Program-made: the position numbers and the translations under genes
Shown: positions 27,967 to 36,782 of the stretch, piece after piece
Layout: every line of letters starts with the position of its first letter
Position numbering within the stretch: the first letter of the stretch is position 1
The notes under the pieces: model-generated
Database searches by the model: none
What the model saw: only the letters and a program-made list of their open reading frames with translations
Told to the model about the DNA's origin: nothing
NCBI RefSeq assembly: GCF_026184235.1
Contig: NZ_CP110806.1
Span: 1,550,001-1,614,000, forward strand
Length of the DNA: 64,000 nt
DNA from: Cellulomonas sp. S1-8
GTDB taxonomy: Bacteria; Actinomycetota; Actinomycetes; Actinomycetales; Cellulomonadaceae
Direction of reading: 5' to 3'

Positions 27967-28735
27967 GTGAGGCAGGACGCGGTGGAGCGCTCAGGAGTCC
28001 GTCCGGACCGGCTGCCCCGGCACCCGGCCCCCGGGGGGGCTCGTCGGGCCGCTGTGGGTCGTCACGCGGGGGACCGGCCCGCCGCTCGTCCTGCTGCACG
28101 GCAACGGCGAGGACCACCACGTCTTCGACCTGATGGTCCCCGCGCTGGGCGCCCGCCGCACGCTCGTCGGCATCGACATGCGCGCCCACGGGCGCAGCCC
28201 GCGCGGCGACGGCCCGCTGCGGATCGCGACGATGGCCGACGACGTGGCCGAGGTCCTGGACGAGCTCGGGCTGGTCGGCGCGGACGTGCTCGGCTTCTCC
28301 GACGGCGGCAACGTGGCGCTCGAGCTGGCCGTCCGTCACCCCGCGGGCGTGGGCAGGCTCGTCGTCGTCGGGGCCAACCTGTTCCCCGCCGGGCTGACCG
28401 CGTCGACCGTCGCCGAGATCCGCGCGGCGCACGCCGTCGTCGGCGCGCTCGCGCGCGTGCTGCCCGCCCTGCGCGTCCGGGCCGAGAAGGTCGCGCTGAT
28501 GGTCCACGACCCGTGCCTCGACCCGGCGGACCTCGCCCACGTGCGGGTGCCGACGCTGGTCGTGGTGGGCGAGCGGGACCTCGTGCGACCCGAGCACACC
28601 CGGCTCGTCGTCGACTCGATCCCCGGCGCGCGCCTCGCCGTCGTGCCCCGCGCGGGGCACCTGCTGCCGCGACGGCGCCCCGCCGAGCTGGCCGCGCTGG
28701 TCGACGACTTCCTCGCGGTGGCAGCCCTCCGCTGA
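27967..28735 (+). pseudogene. Alpha/beta hydrolase, frameshifted at a G7 run
   Basis: A GTG at 27967 begins VRQDAVERSGVRPDRLPRHPAPGG. The rest of the protein is in the +1 frame from the G-run at 28033-28039: LVGPLWVVTRG, VLLHGNGEDHH (oxyanion), ADVLGFSDGGNVALELA (nucleophile Ser in GFSDGG), VVGERDLV (acid) and RAGHLLPRR (His). With six instead of seven Gs the frames join as PAPGGLVGPLW, giving about 255 residues. A start at the internal ATG 28133 would drop the oxyanion strand, so it is not a credible alternative. Homopolymer miscount or true inactivation cannot be told apart. TAGGGT at 27954-27959 lies 7 nt before the GTG. Confidence 0.78.
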
Positions 28736-28822
28736 GGGGTACGACGACCCCGCGAGAATGCACCCGGTCCAATCATCCGAAACGGGGCACAGCGGGCTCC
28801 CAGGAACGCTACGGTTCGCGCC

Positions 28823-29254
28823 ATGTCCCTCTTCCTCACGGTCCCCCTCACCGACGCCGAGACGGCCGCCGCAGCCGGCGGTGCCGCCGTCGTCGGCCTC
28901 ATCTTCGGCCTCATCGGCTACGTCATCGGCGCTCTCGGCCTCATGGGCGTCTTCACCAAGGCCGGCAAGCCCGGCTGGGCCGCCTTCGTCCCGATCTACA
29001 ACCTCATCGTGCTGCTCGAGGTCGTCGGCCGGCCCCTGTGGTGGTTCGTGCTGTTCCTGATCCCGGGCGTCAACGTCATCGCGATGATCATCGTCATGAA
29101 CGACCTGTCGAAGTCCTTCGGGCACGAGGTGGGCTTCACCGTCGGCCTCGTCCTGCTGACCGTGGTGTTCACGTGGATCCTGTGGCTGGGCTCCAGCACG
29201 TACCGCGGCCCGTCCGCGGCCGTCGCGGCGCCGAGCACCGCCTACGCCGCCTGA
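28823..29254 (+). CDS. DUF5684-type membrane protein
   Basis: 143 residues. Hydrophobic helices are near 22-42, 68-88 and 106-126. Between the first two lies GVFTKAGKPGWAAFVPIYNLIVLLEV, the characteristic KAGxPGWxxxVPxYN segment of DUF5684 proteins, which are sometimes found near signal peptidase genes. Function unknown. ATG at 28823 follows TACGGT (28810-28815) by 7 nt, a leaderless arrangement. It is convergent with the NYN gene; a 13-bp hairpin lies between. Confidence 0.85.
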   Translation: MSLFLTVPLTDAETAAAAGGAAVVGLIFGLIGYVIGALGLMGVFTKAGKPGWAAFVPIYNLIVLLEVVGRPLWWFVLFLIPGVNVIAMIIVMNDLSKSFGHEVGFTVGLVLLTVVFTWILWLGSSTYRGPSAAVAAPSTAYAA

Positions 29255-29271
29255 CCCACCTCCCGTCCACC

Positions 29272-29308
29272 GTCCGGCCCGGTCGCCCTGCGGGGGACCG
29301 GGCCGGAC
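29272..29308. terminator. Bidirectional terminator between DUF5684 and NYN genes
   Basis: Perfect 13-bp arms GTCCGGCCCGGTC and GACCGGGCCGGAC around an 11-nt loop, centred between two convergent stops. Confidence 0.75.
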
Positions 29309-29322
29309 CGCGTCCGGGGGCG

Positions 29323-30777
29323 TCAGCCGACGAGCCCGCCGCCCACCCACGCGCGGATGGCCGCGGCGTCTCCGTTTGTCAGCTCCATGCGGGCGCCGCG
29401 GCACAGGCCGATGACGTTGTCCGCCCAGCCGCGCGCGACCAGCTCCGGGGTCGGCTTCCCGTCGAGCGACAGGCCCGTGTAGAGCACGCCCGAGATGACG
29501 AAGTTGACGGTCGAGCGCCCGACCTTGGCCCCGGACTGCTGGCAGGCCTCGTGCACGCGGCGCGACGTCGCGACCCGGTCGAACGGGTGCGCGCCGACGT
29601 CCGCCGCGAGGGCCTTGAGCAGCACGCGGTACTGCGCCTGGCTCAGCCCCGGGGTGTCCGTCACGGCGATGACCTGCCGCTGCAGCTCGTTGGGGGCGGT
29701 GTCGGCGACGGCGCCCGGCAGGTCGGCCTCACCGAAGCGCTGCGGGTCCCACACGTGCCCCGGCGGCCGCGTCGACACGTCGAGGTCGGGCAGCGCACGG
29801 GCGAGCCACTGCGTGAAGCCGCCGGTGCCCGCCCACTGCGACGCTGCGAGCGACGGGTCGGCGCTCTGCGCGACCTGCGCGGCCGCGCCCAGCGGGAGCG
29901 GGGAGTCGGCGGTCCGCACGGCGCGGCGCACCGCGCGACGGGCCCGGGCCTCGGCCTCGTCGACGACCCGCTCCGTGACGCGGGCCTTCGCCGTCGTGCG
30001 CGGCGCAGCCACGGCGGGCGGGGCCTCGTCCGCAGGTGCGTCGGTCACGACCGGGGCCTGGTCCGCGGGCTCGTCCGCGACGACCGGACCCGTGGCGGTC
30101 GCCGCACGCGTCGCCCGACGCGACCTCCCCCCGCGCGCCGTCGGGGCAGCGGCCTCCGGGGCGGCGGCGCCGGGCTCGGCGACGACCGGCTCGGGCTGCG
30201 CCGCCACGGGCTCCGGCGTGGGCTCGGCCACGAACGTCGACGCCGTCTGGGTCACGAGGTCGGCGAGCGCGTCCGCGCCGATGACCGTGTCGGCGACCGA
30301 GCGGTACGCCGAGGCGGCCGGCGACGCCGTGATGATCGTCACGCGGCGGTCGTCGGCCCGGCACCGCTGCGCGAGCGGGGTGAAGTCCGCGTCGGCGGAC
30401 ACGATGACGAACTCGTCGTAGCGCGTGGTCGCGGCCAGGGCGTCCACGGCGTCGAGCACGAGGTTGATGTCGGCGCTGGACTTGCCCTGCTGCGTCAGCG
30501 ACGGGCAGTCCACGACCGTGAACCCCGCGCGCGTGAAGTTGGGACGGAACCGCGAGTACACCGACGGGTTGAGGTAGCACGCGCGGACCAGGAACCTGCG
30601 GGTGAGGTCCCCGTCGACGTCGGACCCCTGGCCCAGCTCGGACAGCCAGTGGCCGGGGTCGGTCGCGAACGCCTCGGCCGCCTGCGGGTCGAGCCGCGCG
30701 AGGCCGATGTACACGTTGTCGAAGTCGACGAACAGCGCGGAACGCAGGCGGCGGACGGGTTCGGAGGTGATGGTCAC
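29323..30777 (-). CDS. NYN-domain (PIN-like) putative RNase with C-terminal helical domain
   Basis: 484 residues. The NYN domain (about 10-175) has the acidic active-site set: ALFVDFDNVYIG, KSSADINLVLDAVD and FVIVSADADFTPLAQR. A low-complexity Ala/Pro/Glu region (about 185-275) follows. The C-terminal 190 residues contain GGFTQWLARALPDLDV and a second helical unit that may be OST-HTH/LOTUS-like winged helices. NYN proteins of the LabA/DUF88 group are predicted metal-dependent RNases. GTG at 30777; divergent from the ThrE-type gene across 87 bp. Confidence 0.8.
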   Translation of the reverse strand: MTITSEPVRRLRSALFVDFDNVYIGLARLDPQAAEAFATDPGHWLSELGQGSDVDGDLTRRFLVRACYLNPSVYSRFRPNFTRAGFTVVDCPSLTQQGKSSADINLVLDAVDALAATTRYDEFVIVSADADFTPLAQRCRADDRRVTIITASPAASAYRSVADTVIGADALADLVTQTASTFVAEPTPEPVAAQPEPVVAEPGAAAPEAAAPTARGGRSRRATRAATATGPVVADEPADQAPVVTDAPADEAPPAVAAPRTTAKARVTERVVDEAEARARRAVRRAVRTADSPLPLGAAAQVAQSADPSLAASQWAGTGGFTQWLARALPDLDVSTRPPGHVWDPQRFGEADLPGAVADTAPNELQRQVIAVTDTPGLSQAQYRVLLKALAADVGAHPFDRVATSRRVHEACQQSGAKVGRSTVNFVISGVLYTGLSLDGKPTPELVARGWADNVIGLCRGARMELTNGDAAAIRAWVGGGLVG

Positions 30778-30864
30778 ACCCCCATCCTGCCGTGCCGGGT
30801 CGGCAGGCGTGCCCCTGCGTCGATAGCCTGCCCCCGTCGGGTGGTGGTCCAGCGGAGGCGGGTC

Positions 30865-32784
30865 GTGGTGGGCAACGTCGTGGTCGCGGGTGCGGCGGTG
30901 CCGTGGTTCGCGACGTCAGGGACGGCGACGACCGGGACCGCGACGTCCCTGCCGGCGGCATGGTGGGCGGTCGACCCCGACGTCCCGGAGGTCCCCGACC
31001 CGCAGGAGCCGGGGGTGCCGGCCGCGACCGACGAGGCCCCCACGCCCGTCTCGACGTCCGACGCGCCGACGTCCGACGAGCCCACGCCCGACGTCACGCT
31101 CCCGCCGTCGACCACCGCACCGCCCGCGCCGACCGAGCAGCCGGCCGAGCCGACGCCGGACGTGACGACGGGCACGACCCCGACGGACCCGACGCCGGAA
31201 GCCACCCCTGCACCCACGTCCACGTCGACGGCCGTCGTGCCGGCCTGGCCCTCGTCGCGTCCCGCGGTCGTGGAGTCGGAGCTGCCGTGGGGGATGGTCG
31301 CGGTGGCCGTGCTCATCCTGCTGCTCGCCGCGGGCGGCCTGTGGGCGTGGTGGCGGCGCACGGGAGGGGGCGCGGTCGCGGCAGGGGCGGGCGCCGTCCC
31401 GAGCGGCCGCGCGACGGCTCCCGACGACGCACCGACGGTCGTCCTGCCCGCGACCCGCCCGGGTGGCGCCGACCTGCTCGACGCGACGGTCGTGCTGCTG
31501 CCCACCGACGAGGACTCCTCGGACGCCGACCCGCTCAGTGGGCGCTCCGACTCGACCGTCCGGTTCCTCGTACGCCTCGGCGAGGCGATGATCGACGCAG
31601 GCTCGCCGATCGTGCAGGTCAACGCGACGCTCGAGCGCGTCGCCGCCGTCAACGGGTTGCCGGACGCCGCGGTCGTCACCTTCCCGACGGCGCTGATCGT
31701 GTCGGTACCGCACCACGGGACCGTGCAGACGGCCGTCTCGACGGCCGGCGGGCGCGCGCTGCGCCTCGACCAGGTGGCCGACGTGCTCGACCTCGCTCAC
31801 GCGGCGTCCCGAGGTGAGGTGCACCCGCACGACGGGCTGGAGTCGCTCGAGACGATCGTGACGTCCGCGCCCCCGTCGTCGGCCGTGCGCCGCGCCGCGG
31901 GGTACGTCGGGGTCGCCGCGGGGCTCTCGCTCGTCCTGGGCGGAGGGTGGCTCGACGTCCTGGTCGCAGCGGTGCTGGGCGGCGCCGTCGCCGTGCTGAC
32001 GGCCGCGACGCGCCGCGTGCCGGCGGTCTACCAGGGCCTGATCGTGGCGGTCTGCGCGTTCGCCGTCGCGGTCCCCGTGCTGCTGCTCGTGCGCACGGGC
32101 TGGCCCGTCGGCCTGCTGGCCCCGCTGGTCGCGCCGCTCGTGACGTTCCTGCCCGGCGCGCTGCTGACCACGGGCGTCATCGACCTCGCGACGCGCCAGA
32201 TGATTGCCGGCTCGTCGCGGCTGGCGGCCGGCATCATGCAGCTCGTGCTGCTCGCGCTGGGCATCACGGCGGCGGCCGGGCTGGTCGGCGTGCCCGCCGC
32301 GGACGTCGGGACCGCGGACGGTGGGCAGCCGCTCGGCTGGGCGGGGCCGTGGATCGGTGTGCTCGTCTACGCGGTGGGCGTGGTGCTGCACAACGACGCG
32401 CACCGCGGTGCGCTGCCGTGGATCACGCTCGTCCTGGTCGTCGCGTACGCGGGGCAGGTGCTGGGCGGCGTGCTGCTCGGCGCTGTGGTGTCGTCGTTCG
32501 TCGGGGCCCTGGCGATGACGCCCGTCGCGATGCTCGCGGCGGCGCGCCGCGGGGGCCCACCGTTCCTCGTGACGTTCCTGCCGGGGTTCTGGGTCCTCGT
32601 CCCCGGTGCGCTCGGGCTCGTGGGGGTCACCTCCGCGCTCGGACGCTCGACCGACCAGGCGATCACGACGATCGTGACGACGGGCGTCTCGATGGTCGCG
32701 ATCAGCCTGGGTGTGCTGGCCGGGCTGGCGCTCGGCGGTGGGCTGCAGCGCAGGCTCGCGCCGGACGCGCCGCGGATCGTGTGA
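30865..32784 (+). CDS. ThrE-type threonine/serine exporter with Thr/Pro-rich extracellular N-terminus
   Basis: 639 residues. A signal-like start (about 1-18) is followed by a Pro/Thr/Asp-rich segment (about 35-135) and a membrane anchor (about 145-168, WGMVAVAVLILLLAAGG). Then comes the ThrE domain: a cytoplasmic part (VRFLVRLGEAMIDAGSPIVQV, near 230-340) and about ten helices (DUF1212 then DUF3815-like). The family exports Thr/Ser by proton motive force. The start is uncertain: GTG codons occur at 30841, 30844, 30865 and 30868. 30865 was chosen because GGAGG (30854-30858) lies 6 nt upstream. The long extracellular tail is unusual compared with ThrE, which has only a cytoplasmic extension. 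Confidence 0.82.
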   Translation: MVGNVVVAGAAVPWFATSGTATTGTATSLPAAWWAVDPDVPEVPDPQEPGVPAATDEAPTPVSTSDAPTSDEPTPDVTLPPSTTAPPAPTEQPAEPTPDVTTGTTPTDPTPEATPAPTSTSTAVVPAWPSSRPAVVESELPWGMVAVAVLILLLAAGGLWAWWRRTGGGAVAAGAGAVPSGRATAPDDAPTVVLPATRPGGADLLDATVVLLPTDEDSSDADPLSGRSDSTVRFLVRLGEAMIDAGSPIVQVNATLERVAAVNGLPDAAVVTFPTALIVSVPHHGTVQTAVSTAGGRALRLDQVADVLDLAHAASRGEVHPHDGLESLETIVTSAPPSSAVRRAAGYVGVAAGLSLVLGGGWLDVLVAAVLGGAVAVLTAATRRVPAVYQGLIVAVCAFAVAVPVLLLVRTGWPVGLLAPLVAPLVTFLPGALLTTGVIDLATRQMIAGSSRLAAGIMQLVLLALGITAAAGLVGVPAADVGTADGGQPLGWAGPWIGVLVYAVGVVLHNDAHRGALPWITLVLVVAYAGQVLGGVLLGAVVSSFVGALAMTPVAMLAAARRGGPPFLVTFLPGFWVLVPGALGLVGVTSALGRSTDQAITTIVTTGVSMVAISLGVLAGLALGGGLQRRLAPDAPRIV

Positions 32785-32788
32785 CGGC

Positions 32789-32813
32789 GCGTCCGGACGT
32801 GACGTCCGGACGC
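32789..32813. terminator. Bidirectional terminator between ThrE-type and ABC permease genes
   Basis: Perfect 11-bp arms GCGTCCGGACG and CGTCCGGACGC with a 3-nt TGA loop, 4 bp after one stop and 14 bp from the convergent one. Confidence 0.78.
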
Positions 32814-32827
32814 GACCAGTCGTCCGG

Positions 32828-33712
32828 TCAGGACGTGACGTCGGCGGTCGTGAAGCGTGCCCACGCGAGCGCACCGAACACCGCGACCCAGCCCGCCTGC
32901 ACGGCGAGGCCCTGCGCCAGCACGTCCGCCGACGGCACGACCCGCAGCATCTCCGCGAAGTCGAACCAGTGGTGCGTGAGCAGCGCGGGGTGGATCGCCG
33001 CGAGCTGCGGCAGCGTGTCGAGCACGCTGGAGACCACCGCGACGACGACGGTGGCGGCCATCGCCCCGACGGGCACCTCGGTGAGCGTCGAGAAGAACAG
33101 CCCGACCGCGACCAGGCCCGTCATGGACAGCCCGACGTACGCCACGACACCCGCGACGCGCAGGATGCCGTCGGCGAGCGGCACGGTCGTGCCGGACAGC
33201 AGCGTGAGGTCGCCGACCCCGAACAGGATCGCCCCCGTCAGCAGCCCGACCAGCGCGATCGCCAGGACGGCGGCCGCCGCGAACACCAGGGCGCCGAGCG
33301 CCTTGACGGCGAGCAGCCGCCCGCGGCCCACGGGCACGACGAGCAGGTAGCGCAGCGTGCCGGTCGACGCCTCGCCGGCGATCGCGTCGCCCGACGCGAT
33401 GCCGATGGTCAGCGGCAGCAGGAACGGCGTGCACAGGAACAGCGACGCGACGACGAGGAAGAGCCCGTTGCCCGTGACGCGGGCGACGAACGGCGGCCCC
33501 TGACCGGCGAGCCCCGAGTCCTGCGCGAGGAACAGCACGAGGCCCAGCAGCAGCGGCACGAGGGCGAGGCCCACGAGCAGCACGACGTTGCGGCGCCGGC
33601 CCAGCACGAGCGTCAGCTCGGAGCGCACGAGACGTCCGAGCGCGCCGCGGTGACGGACCGGCTCGGCGCCCGGGGGCGCGACGTCCGGCGGCGCGGTGTC
33701 AACGAGCGACAT
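32828..33712 (-). CDS. ABC-2 type transporter permease
   Basis: 294 residues with six helices, starting after a short soluble segment (MSLVDTAPPDVAPPG). RSELTLVLGRRRNVVLLVG leads into helix 1, and the GDAIAGEASTGTLRYLLVVPVGRGRLL loop is the standard ABC-2 permease signature. ATG at 33712 lies inside the ATPase coding end (14-bp overlap), so the pair is coupled. It forms the membrane part of an exporter or membrane-remodelling ABC complex. Substrate unknown. Confidence 0.88.
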   Translation of the reverse strand: MSLVDTAPPDVAPPGAEPVRHRGALGRLVRSELTLVLGRRRNVVLLVGLALVPLLLGLVLFLAQDSGLAGQGPPFVARVTGNGLFLVVASLFLCTPFLLPLTIGIASGDAIAGEASTGTLRYLLVVPVGRGRLLAVKALGALVFAAAAVLAIALVGLLTGAILFGVGDLTLLSGTTVPLADGILRVAGVVAYVGLSMTGLVAVGLFFSTLTEVPVGAMAATVVVAVVSSVLDTLPQLAAIHPALLTHHWFDFAEMLRVVPSADVLAQGLAVQAGWVAVFGALAWARFTTADVTS

Positions 33713-34772
33713 CGAAACCCTCCCCGGTGAGCTCGACGAAGATCTGCTCGAGCGACGGACGGTGCACGTCGAACCCCAGGAGCCCGACACCGGCCCGCAC
33801 GAGCGCCGCGGCGACGTCCTGCGCCGCGGGCCCGTCGGGGCGCGCCTCGTGCGTGCCGTCGTCGGGTGCGTCGTCGCGCGTGTCGGCGGTGATGGCCGCG
33901 GACACGGTCACGCTGCCGTCCGCGACGGGCCGCTCGGCCGCGGCGTCCGCCAGGCCCAGGCGACGCAGCTCGGCGACCGCGGCGTCGCCGTCGGCCTGCG
34001 GCGTCCGCACGACGACGCGCGCACCGCGACGTGCGGTGAGCTCGGCGCGCGGGCCCTGCAGCAGCAGGCGGCCGCGGCCCATGATCCCGATGTGCGTGCA
34101 CACCTGCTCGATCTCGGCGAGCAGGTGCGAGGACACCAGCACCGTCGTCCCGGCGTCGGCGAGCTCGCGCACCAGGTGCCGCACCTCGCGCGTGCCCTGC
34201 GGGTCCAGCCCGTTGGTCGGCTCGTCGAGCACCAGCAGGTCGCGCGGACGCAGCAGCGCCGCGGCCAGCCCGAGCCGCTGCTTCATGCCCAGCGAGTACT
34301 GCCGGTACCGCTTGTCGGCCGCGGCACCCAGCCCGACGCGCTCGAGCGCGTCGTCGGACCGGGTGCGCGCGGTGCGGGGGTCGGCGGACGCGTCGACGGC
34401 GTCGAGCCGCGCGAGGTTCGCGCGCCCCGACAGGTACGGCTGGAACGCGGGCCCCTCGACGAGGGCGCCGACGCGCGGCAGCACGCGCGCCGCGTCCTGC
34501 GGCATCGGTGCCCCCAGCAGGTGCACCTGCCCGGACGTCGGCTGCACGAGCCCCAGCAGCATGCGGATCGTCGTGGTCTTGCCCGACCCGTTCGGGCCGA
34601 GGAACCCGTAGACGGCCCCGCGCGGCACGACCAGGTCGACGTCGTCGACGGCGACCTGGCCGGTGCGGAACCGCTTGGTCAGGCCGCGGGAGCGGATCGC
34701 GTCGTCGGTCACGGGACCAGCCTGCGCCACGGCGGGCACCGGCGTCGCCGCCGTGGCGACCGAGGTCGTCAC
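33699..34772 (-). CDS. ABC transporter ATPase (BcrA/DrrA-like)
   Basis: 357 residues. Walker A GPNGSGKTT, signature YSLGMKQRLGLA, Walker B LLVLDEPTNGLD and the switch His in VSSHLL. The C-terminal 110 residues (an accessory domain ending RPSLEQIFVELTG) are typical of the DrrA/BcrA exporter ATPase group. GTG at 34772 overlaps the LolA-like stop (GTGA). An Asp/Thr-rich insertion near residue 300 is atypical. It drives the permease encoded next. Confidence 0.92.
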   Translation of the reverse strand: MTTSVATAATPVPAVAQAGPVTDDAIRSRGLTKRFRTGQVAVDDVDLVVPRGAVYGFLGPNGSGKTTTIRMLLGLVQPTSGQVHLLGAPMPQDAARVLPRVGALVEGPAFQPYLSGRANLARLDAVDASADPRTARTRSDDALERVGLGAAADKRYRQYSLGMKQRLGLAAALLRPRDLLVLDEPTNGLDPQGTREVRHLVRELADAGTTVLVSSHLLAEIEQVCTHIGIMGRGRLLLQGPRAELTARRGARVVVRTPQADGDAAVAELRRLGLADAAAERPVADGSVTVSAAITADTRDDAPDDGTHEARPDGPAAQDVAAALVRAGVGLLGFDVHRPSLEQIFVELTGEGFDVAR

Positions 34773-36031
34773 GCGCCCGCCGCCGCGCGCAGCGCCTCCA
34801 CCGGGACCGCGCCGACGAGCACCCGGCCGTCGTCCAGGACGAGGACCGACAGCAGCGTCGAGGACAGGACGCGCCCGCCGTCGACGGCCGTCGTCAGCTG
34901 GTCGTACAGCGCCGTGGTGTCGAGGTCGACGGACGGGCCGTCACCCTCGGAGGCGAACTCCTCGTACAGCTCCTGTGCGCCCTCCGAGTCGAACTGCTTG
35001 TCCATGTGCGTCAGGTCCGCGACGGCGGCGGGGTCACCCGCGACCAGTGCGGCGATGTCGACGTCGGTGAGCTCGACGATCGTGTCCCAGCCCGTGCCGG
35101 TCACCGTGACGCCCTCGGGCAGCGGCAGGTCCGCCGGGTCCTCGGGGAGCGTCGTCGGCAGGTCGTCGGGGGCGGCGTGGGTGAGCGCGGCCTCGTCGGG
35201 CAGCGGGACCGCCACCTCGCGGACGGTCGCACCCGGGGGCGCGGAGAACGCGAGGACCGCGTCGTCCGGGGCCGCGAACGTCACGTCCGTGAACCCGAGC
35301 TCGAGCGCGGGCGTCGCGGCGTCGTCGCTGCCCCACACCTGCACGCGCAGCGGGGTCCACGTCTGCGCGTCGACCGCGACGACGATGCGTCCCACGAGCG
35401 TCGTCGTGCTGCGCGGGGTCACGACCACCTGGTACGCCTCGCGGCCCGCGACCGTGGTGGCGGCGTCGACGCCGACCGTCGCGTGCTCCTCGGCGCGCTC
35501 CAGGGCCTCGCGGCCCATCTCGTCCGGCGTCGGCAGGTCCGCGGGCGGGGTCGCCGCCGCGTGCAGCTCCTGCGCCCGCGCCGCGTCGGCCTGCGACATC
35601 GCGTAGTGCACGACCTCGTCGTCGGACGACGAGTACGTCCACGCCTCCGCGCCGTCGGCGACCACGGAGTACTCCGACGCCGGACCCAGCAGGGAGACGC
35701 GCGAGCGCTGCTCGCCGTCGGTCCACACGCGCAGCGTCGTCGACCCGCCGAGCAGGCTCACGGGGTCCGCACCGGTCATCTGCGTCAGCGACAGGTCCGG
35801 CAGCCCGAGGCGCGCGGTGTGCACGACCGTGCCCGACAGCGCCTGCGGCTCGGCGTCGGCCACGCGGGTCAGCAGCTCGGCGGCCGTGACCGGCGGCAGC
35901 CCTGCGGTGTCCGCGGACGCGAGCAGCGGGGGAGCGGCGAACGCGGCGGCGACGGTGGCCGCGGCGACGGCCGGCACGGCCCAGGCGGCGCGGCGGCGCG
36001 TCCTGGCGGGGGCGACGGGGGTGGTGTCCAT
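34769..36031 (-). CDS. LolA-like exported protein
   Basis: 420 residues. An Arg-rich signal/anchor (RTRRRAAWAVPAVAAATVAAAF) is followed by a LolA/DUF2092-like beta structure: LSGTVVHTARLGLPDL, RSRVSLLGPASEYSVVADGAEAW, and AGREAYQVVVTPRS with VGRIVVAVDAQTWTPLRVQV. Such proteins bind lipids or sense envelope state and often sit beside ABC exporters or anti-sigma genes. ATG at 36031. It heads the LolA-ATPase-permease operon and is divergent, by 94 bp, from a two-component system that probably regulates it. Confidence 0.82.
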   Translation of the reverse strand: MDTTPVAPARTRRRAAWAVPAVAAATVAAAFAAPPLLASADTAGLPPVTAAELLTRVADAEPQALSGTVVHTARLGLPDLSLTQMTGADPVSLLGGSTTLRVWTDGEQRSRVSLLGPASEYSVVADGAEAWTYSSSDDEVVHYAMSQADAARAQELHAAATPPADLPTPDEMGREALERAEEHATVGVDAATTVAGREAYQVVVTPRSTTTLVGRIVVAVDAQTWTPLRVQVWGSDDAATPALELGFTDVTFAAPDDAVLAFSAPPGATVREVAVPLPDEAALTHAAPDDLPTTLPEDPADLPLPEGVTVTGTGWDTIVELTDVDIAALVAGDPAAVADLTHMDKQFDSEGAQELYEEFASEGDGPSVDLDTTALYDQLTTAVDGGRVLSSTLLSVLVLDDGRVLVGAVPVEALRAAAGA

Positions 36032-36125
36032 GCCTCCACCCTGCACGTCGGCGCCTGAGCGGACCCTGAGAGACGCCGACGGCGGGGGGCGCGTGCGCGG
36101 GCCCGGCGGGTGGGATGCTGCCGGG

Positions 36126-36782
36126 GTGCGCGTGCTGGTGGTCGACGACGAGGTCGGGCTCGTGCGCGCGCTGCGCCGCGGGCTGACGGCCGAGGGGTTC
36201 GCGGTCGACCACGCGCACGACGGCGAGACGGGCCTGACGATGGCCGTCGACGGCGAGTACGACGTCCTCGTCGTCGACGTGATGCTGCCCCGCCGCAACG
36301 GCTACGACGTCGTGACGGCCCTGCGCGCGCAGGACGTGTGGACGCCCGTGCTCATGCTGTCCGCCAAGGACGGCGAGCACGACGTCGCCGACGGGCTCGA
36401 CGTTGGCGCCGACGACTACCTCACCAAGCCGTTCTCCTTCGTCGTCCTGGTCGCCCGGCTGCGGGCGCTCGTCCGGCGTCCGGTCGCGCCGCGCCCGGCG
36501 GTGCTGCACGCCGGTGCCCTGACCCTCGACCCCGCGTCCCGGCAGGTCACGCGCGGCGACGAGGTCGTCGAGCTCACCGTCCGCGAGACCGCCCTGCTGG
36601 AGTACCTGCTGCGCCACGCCGACCGGGTCGTCGGCAAGATCGAGCTGCTCGACCACGTCTTCGACACCGGCGGGGAGGACCCCAACGTCGTCGAGGTGTA
36701 CGTCGGCTACCTGCGCCGCAAGCTGGGGCGCGACGCCGTCACCACGGTGCGCGGCGCTGGGTACCGGGTGGGCGGGGCATGA
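36126..36782 (+). CDS. OmpR/PhoB-family response regulator
   Basis: 218 residues. Receiver with D7-D8, phospho-acceptor D51 (VVDVMLP) and the conserved Lys in DYLTKPFSF; winged-helix output (about 125-218) with LTVRETALLEYLL, NVVEVYVGYLRRKLG and VRGAGYRV. GTG at 36126; GATGCT 6 nt upstream is a possible -10 for a leaderless mRNA. It overlaps the kinase gene by 4 bases (ATGA). The likely target is the divergent LolA-ABC operon. Confidence 0.93.
   Translation: MRVLVVDDEVGLVRALRRGLTAEGFAVDHAHDGETGLTMAVDGEYDVLVVDVMLPRRNGYDVVTALRAQDVWTPVLMLSAKDGEHDVADGLDVGADDYLTKPFSFVVLVARLRALVRRPVAPRPAVLHAGALTLDPASRQVTRGDEVVELTVRETALLEYLLRHADRVVGKIELLDHVFDTGGEDPNVVEVYVGYLRRKLGRDAVTTVRGAGYRVGGA

Noticed and set aside
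28133..28735. Short alpha/beta hydrolase starting at the internal ATG 28133
   Set aside because: This start would lose the oxyanion strand VLLHGNG encoded directly upstream in the same frame. A frameshift at the G-run explains the data better.
27913..32784. A single 1,623-codon open frame on the plus strand
   Set aside because: Only its last 640 codons, from about 30865, encode a real protein (ThrE-type). The rest runs antisense to or out of frame with DUF5684 and NYN genes and is Arg/Pro-rich, a high-GC artefact.
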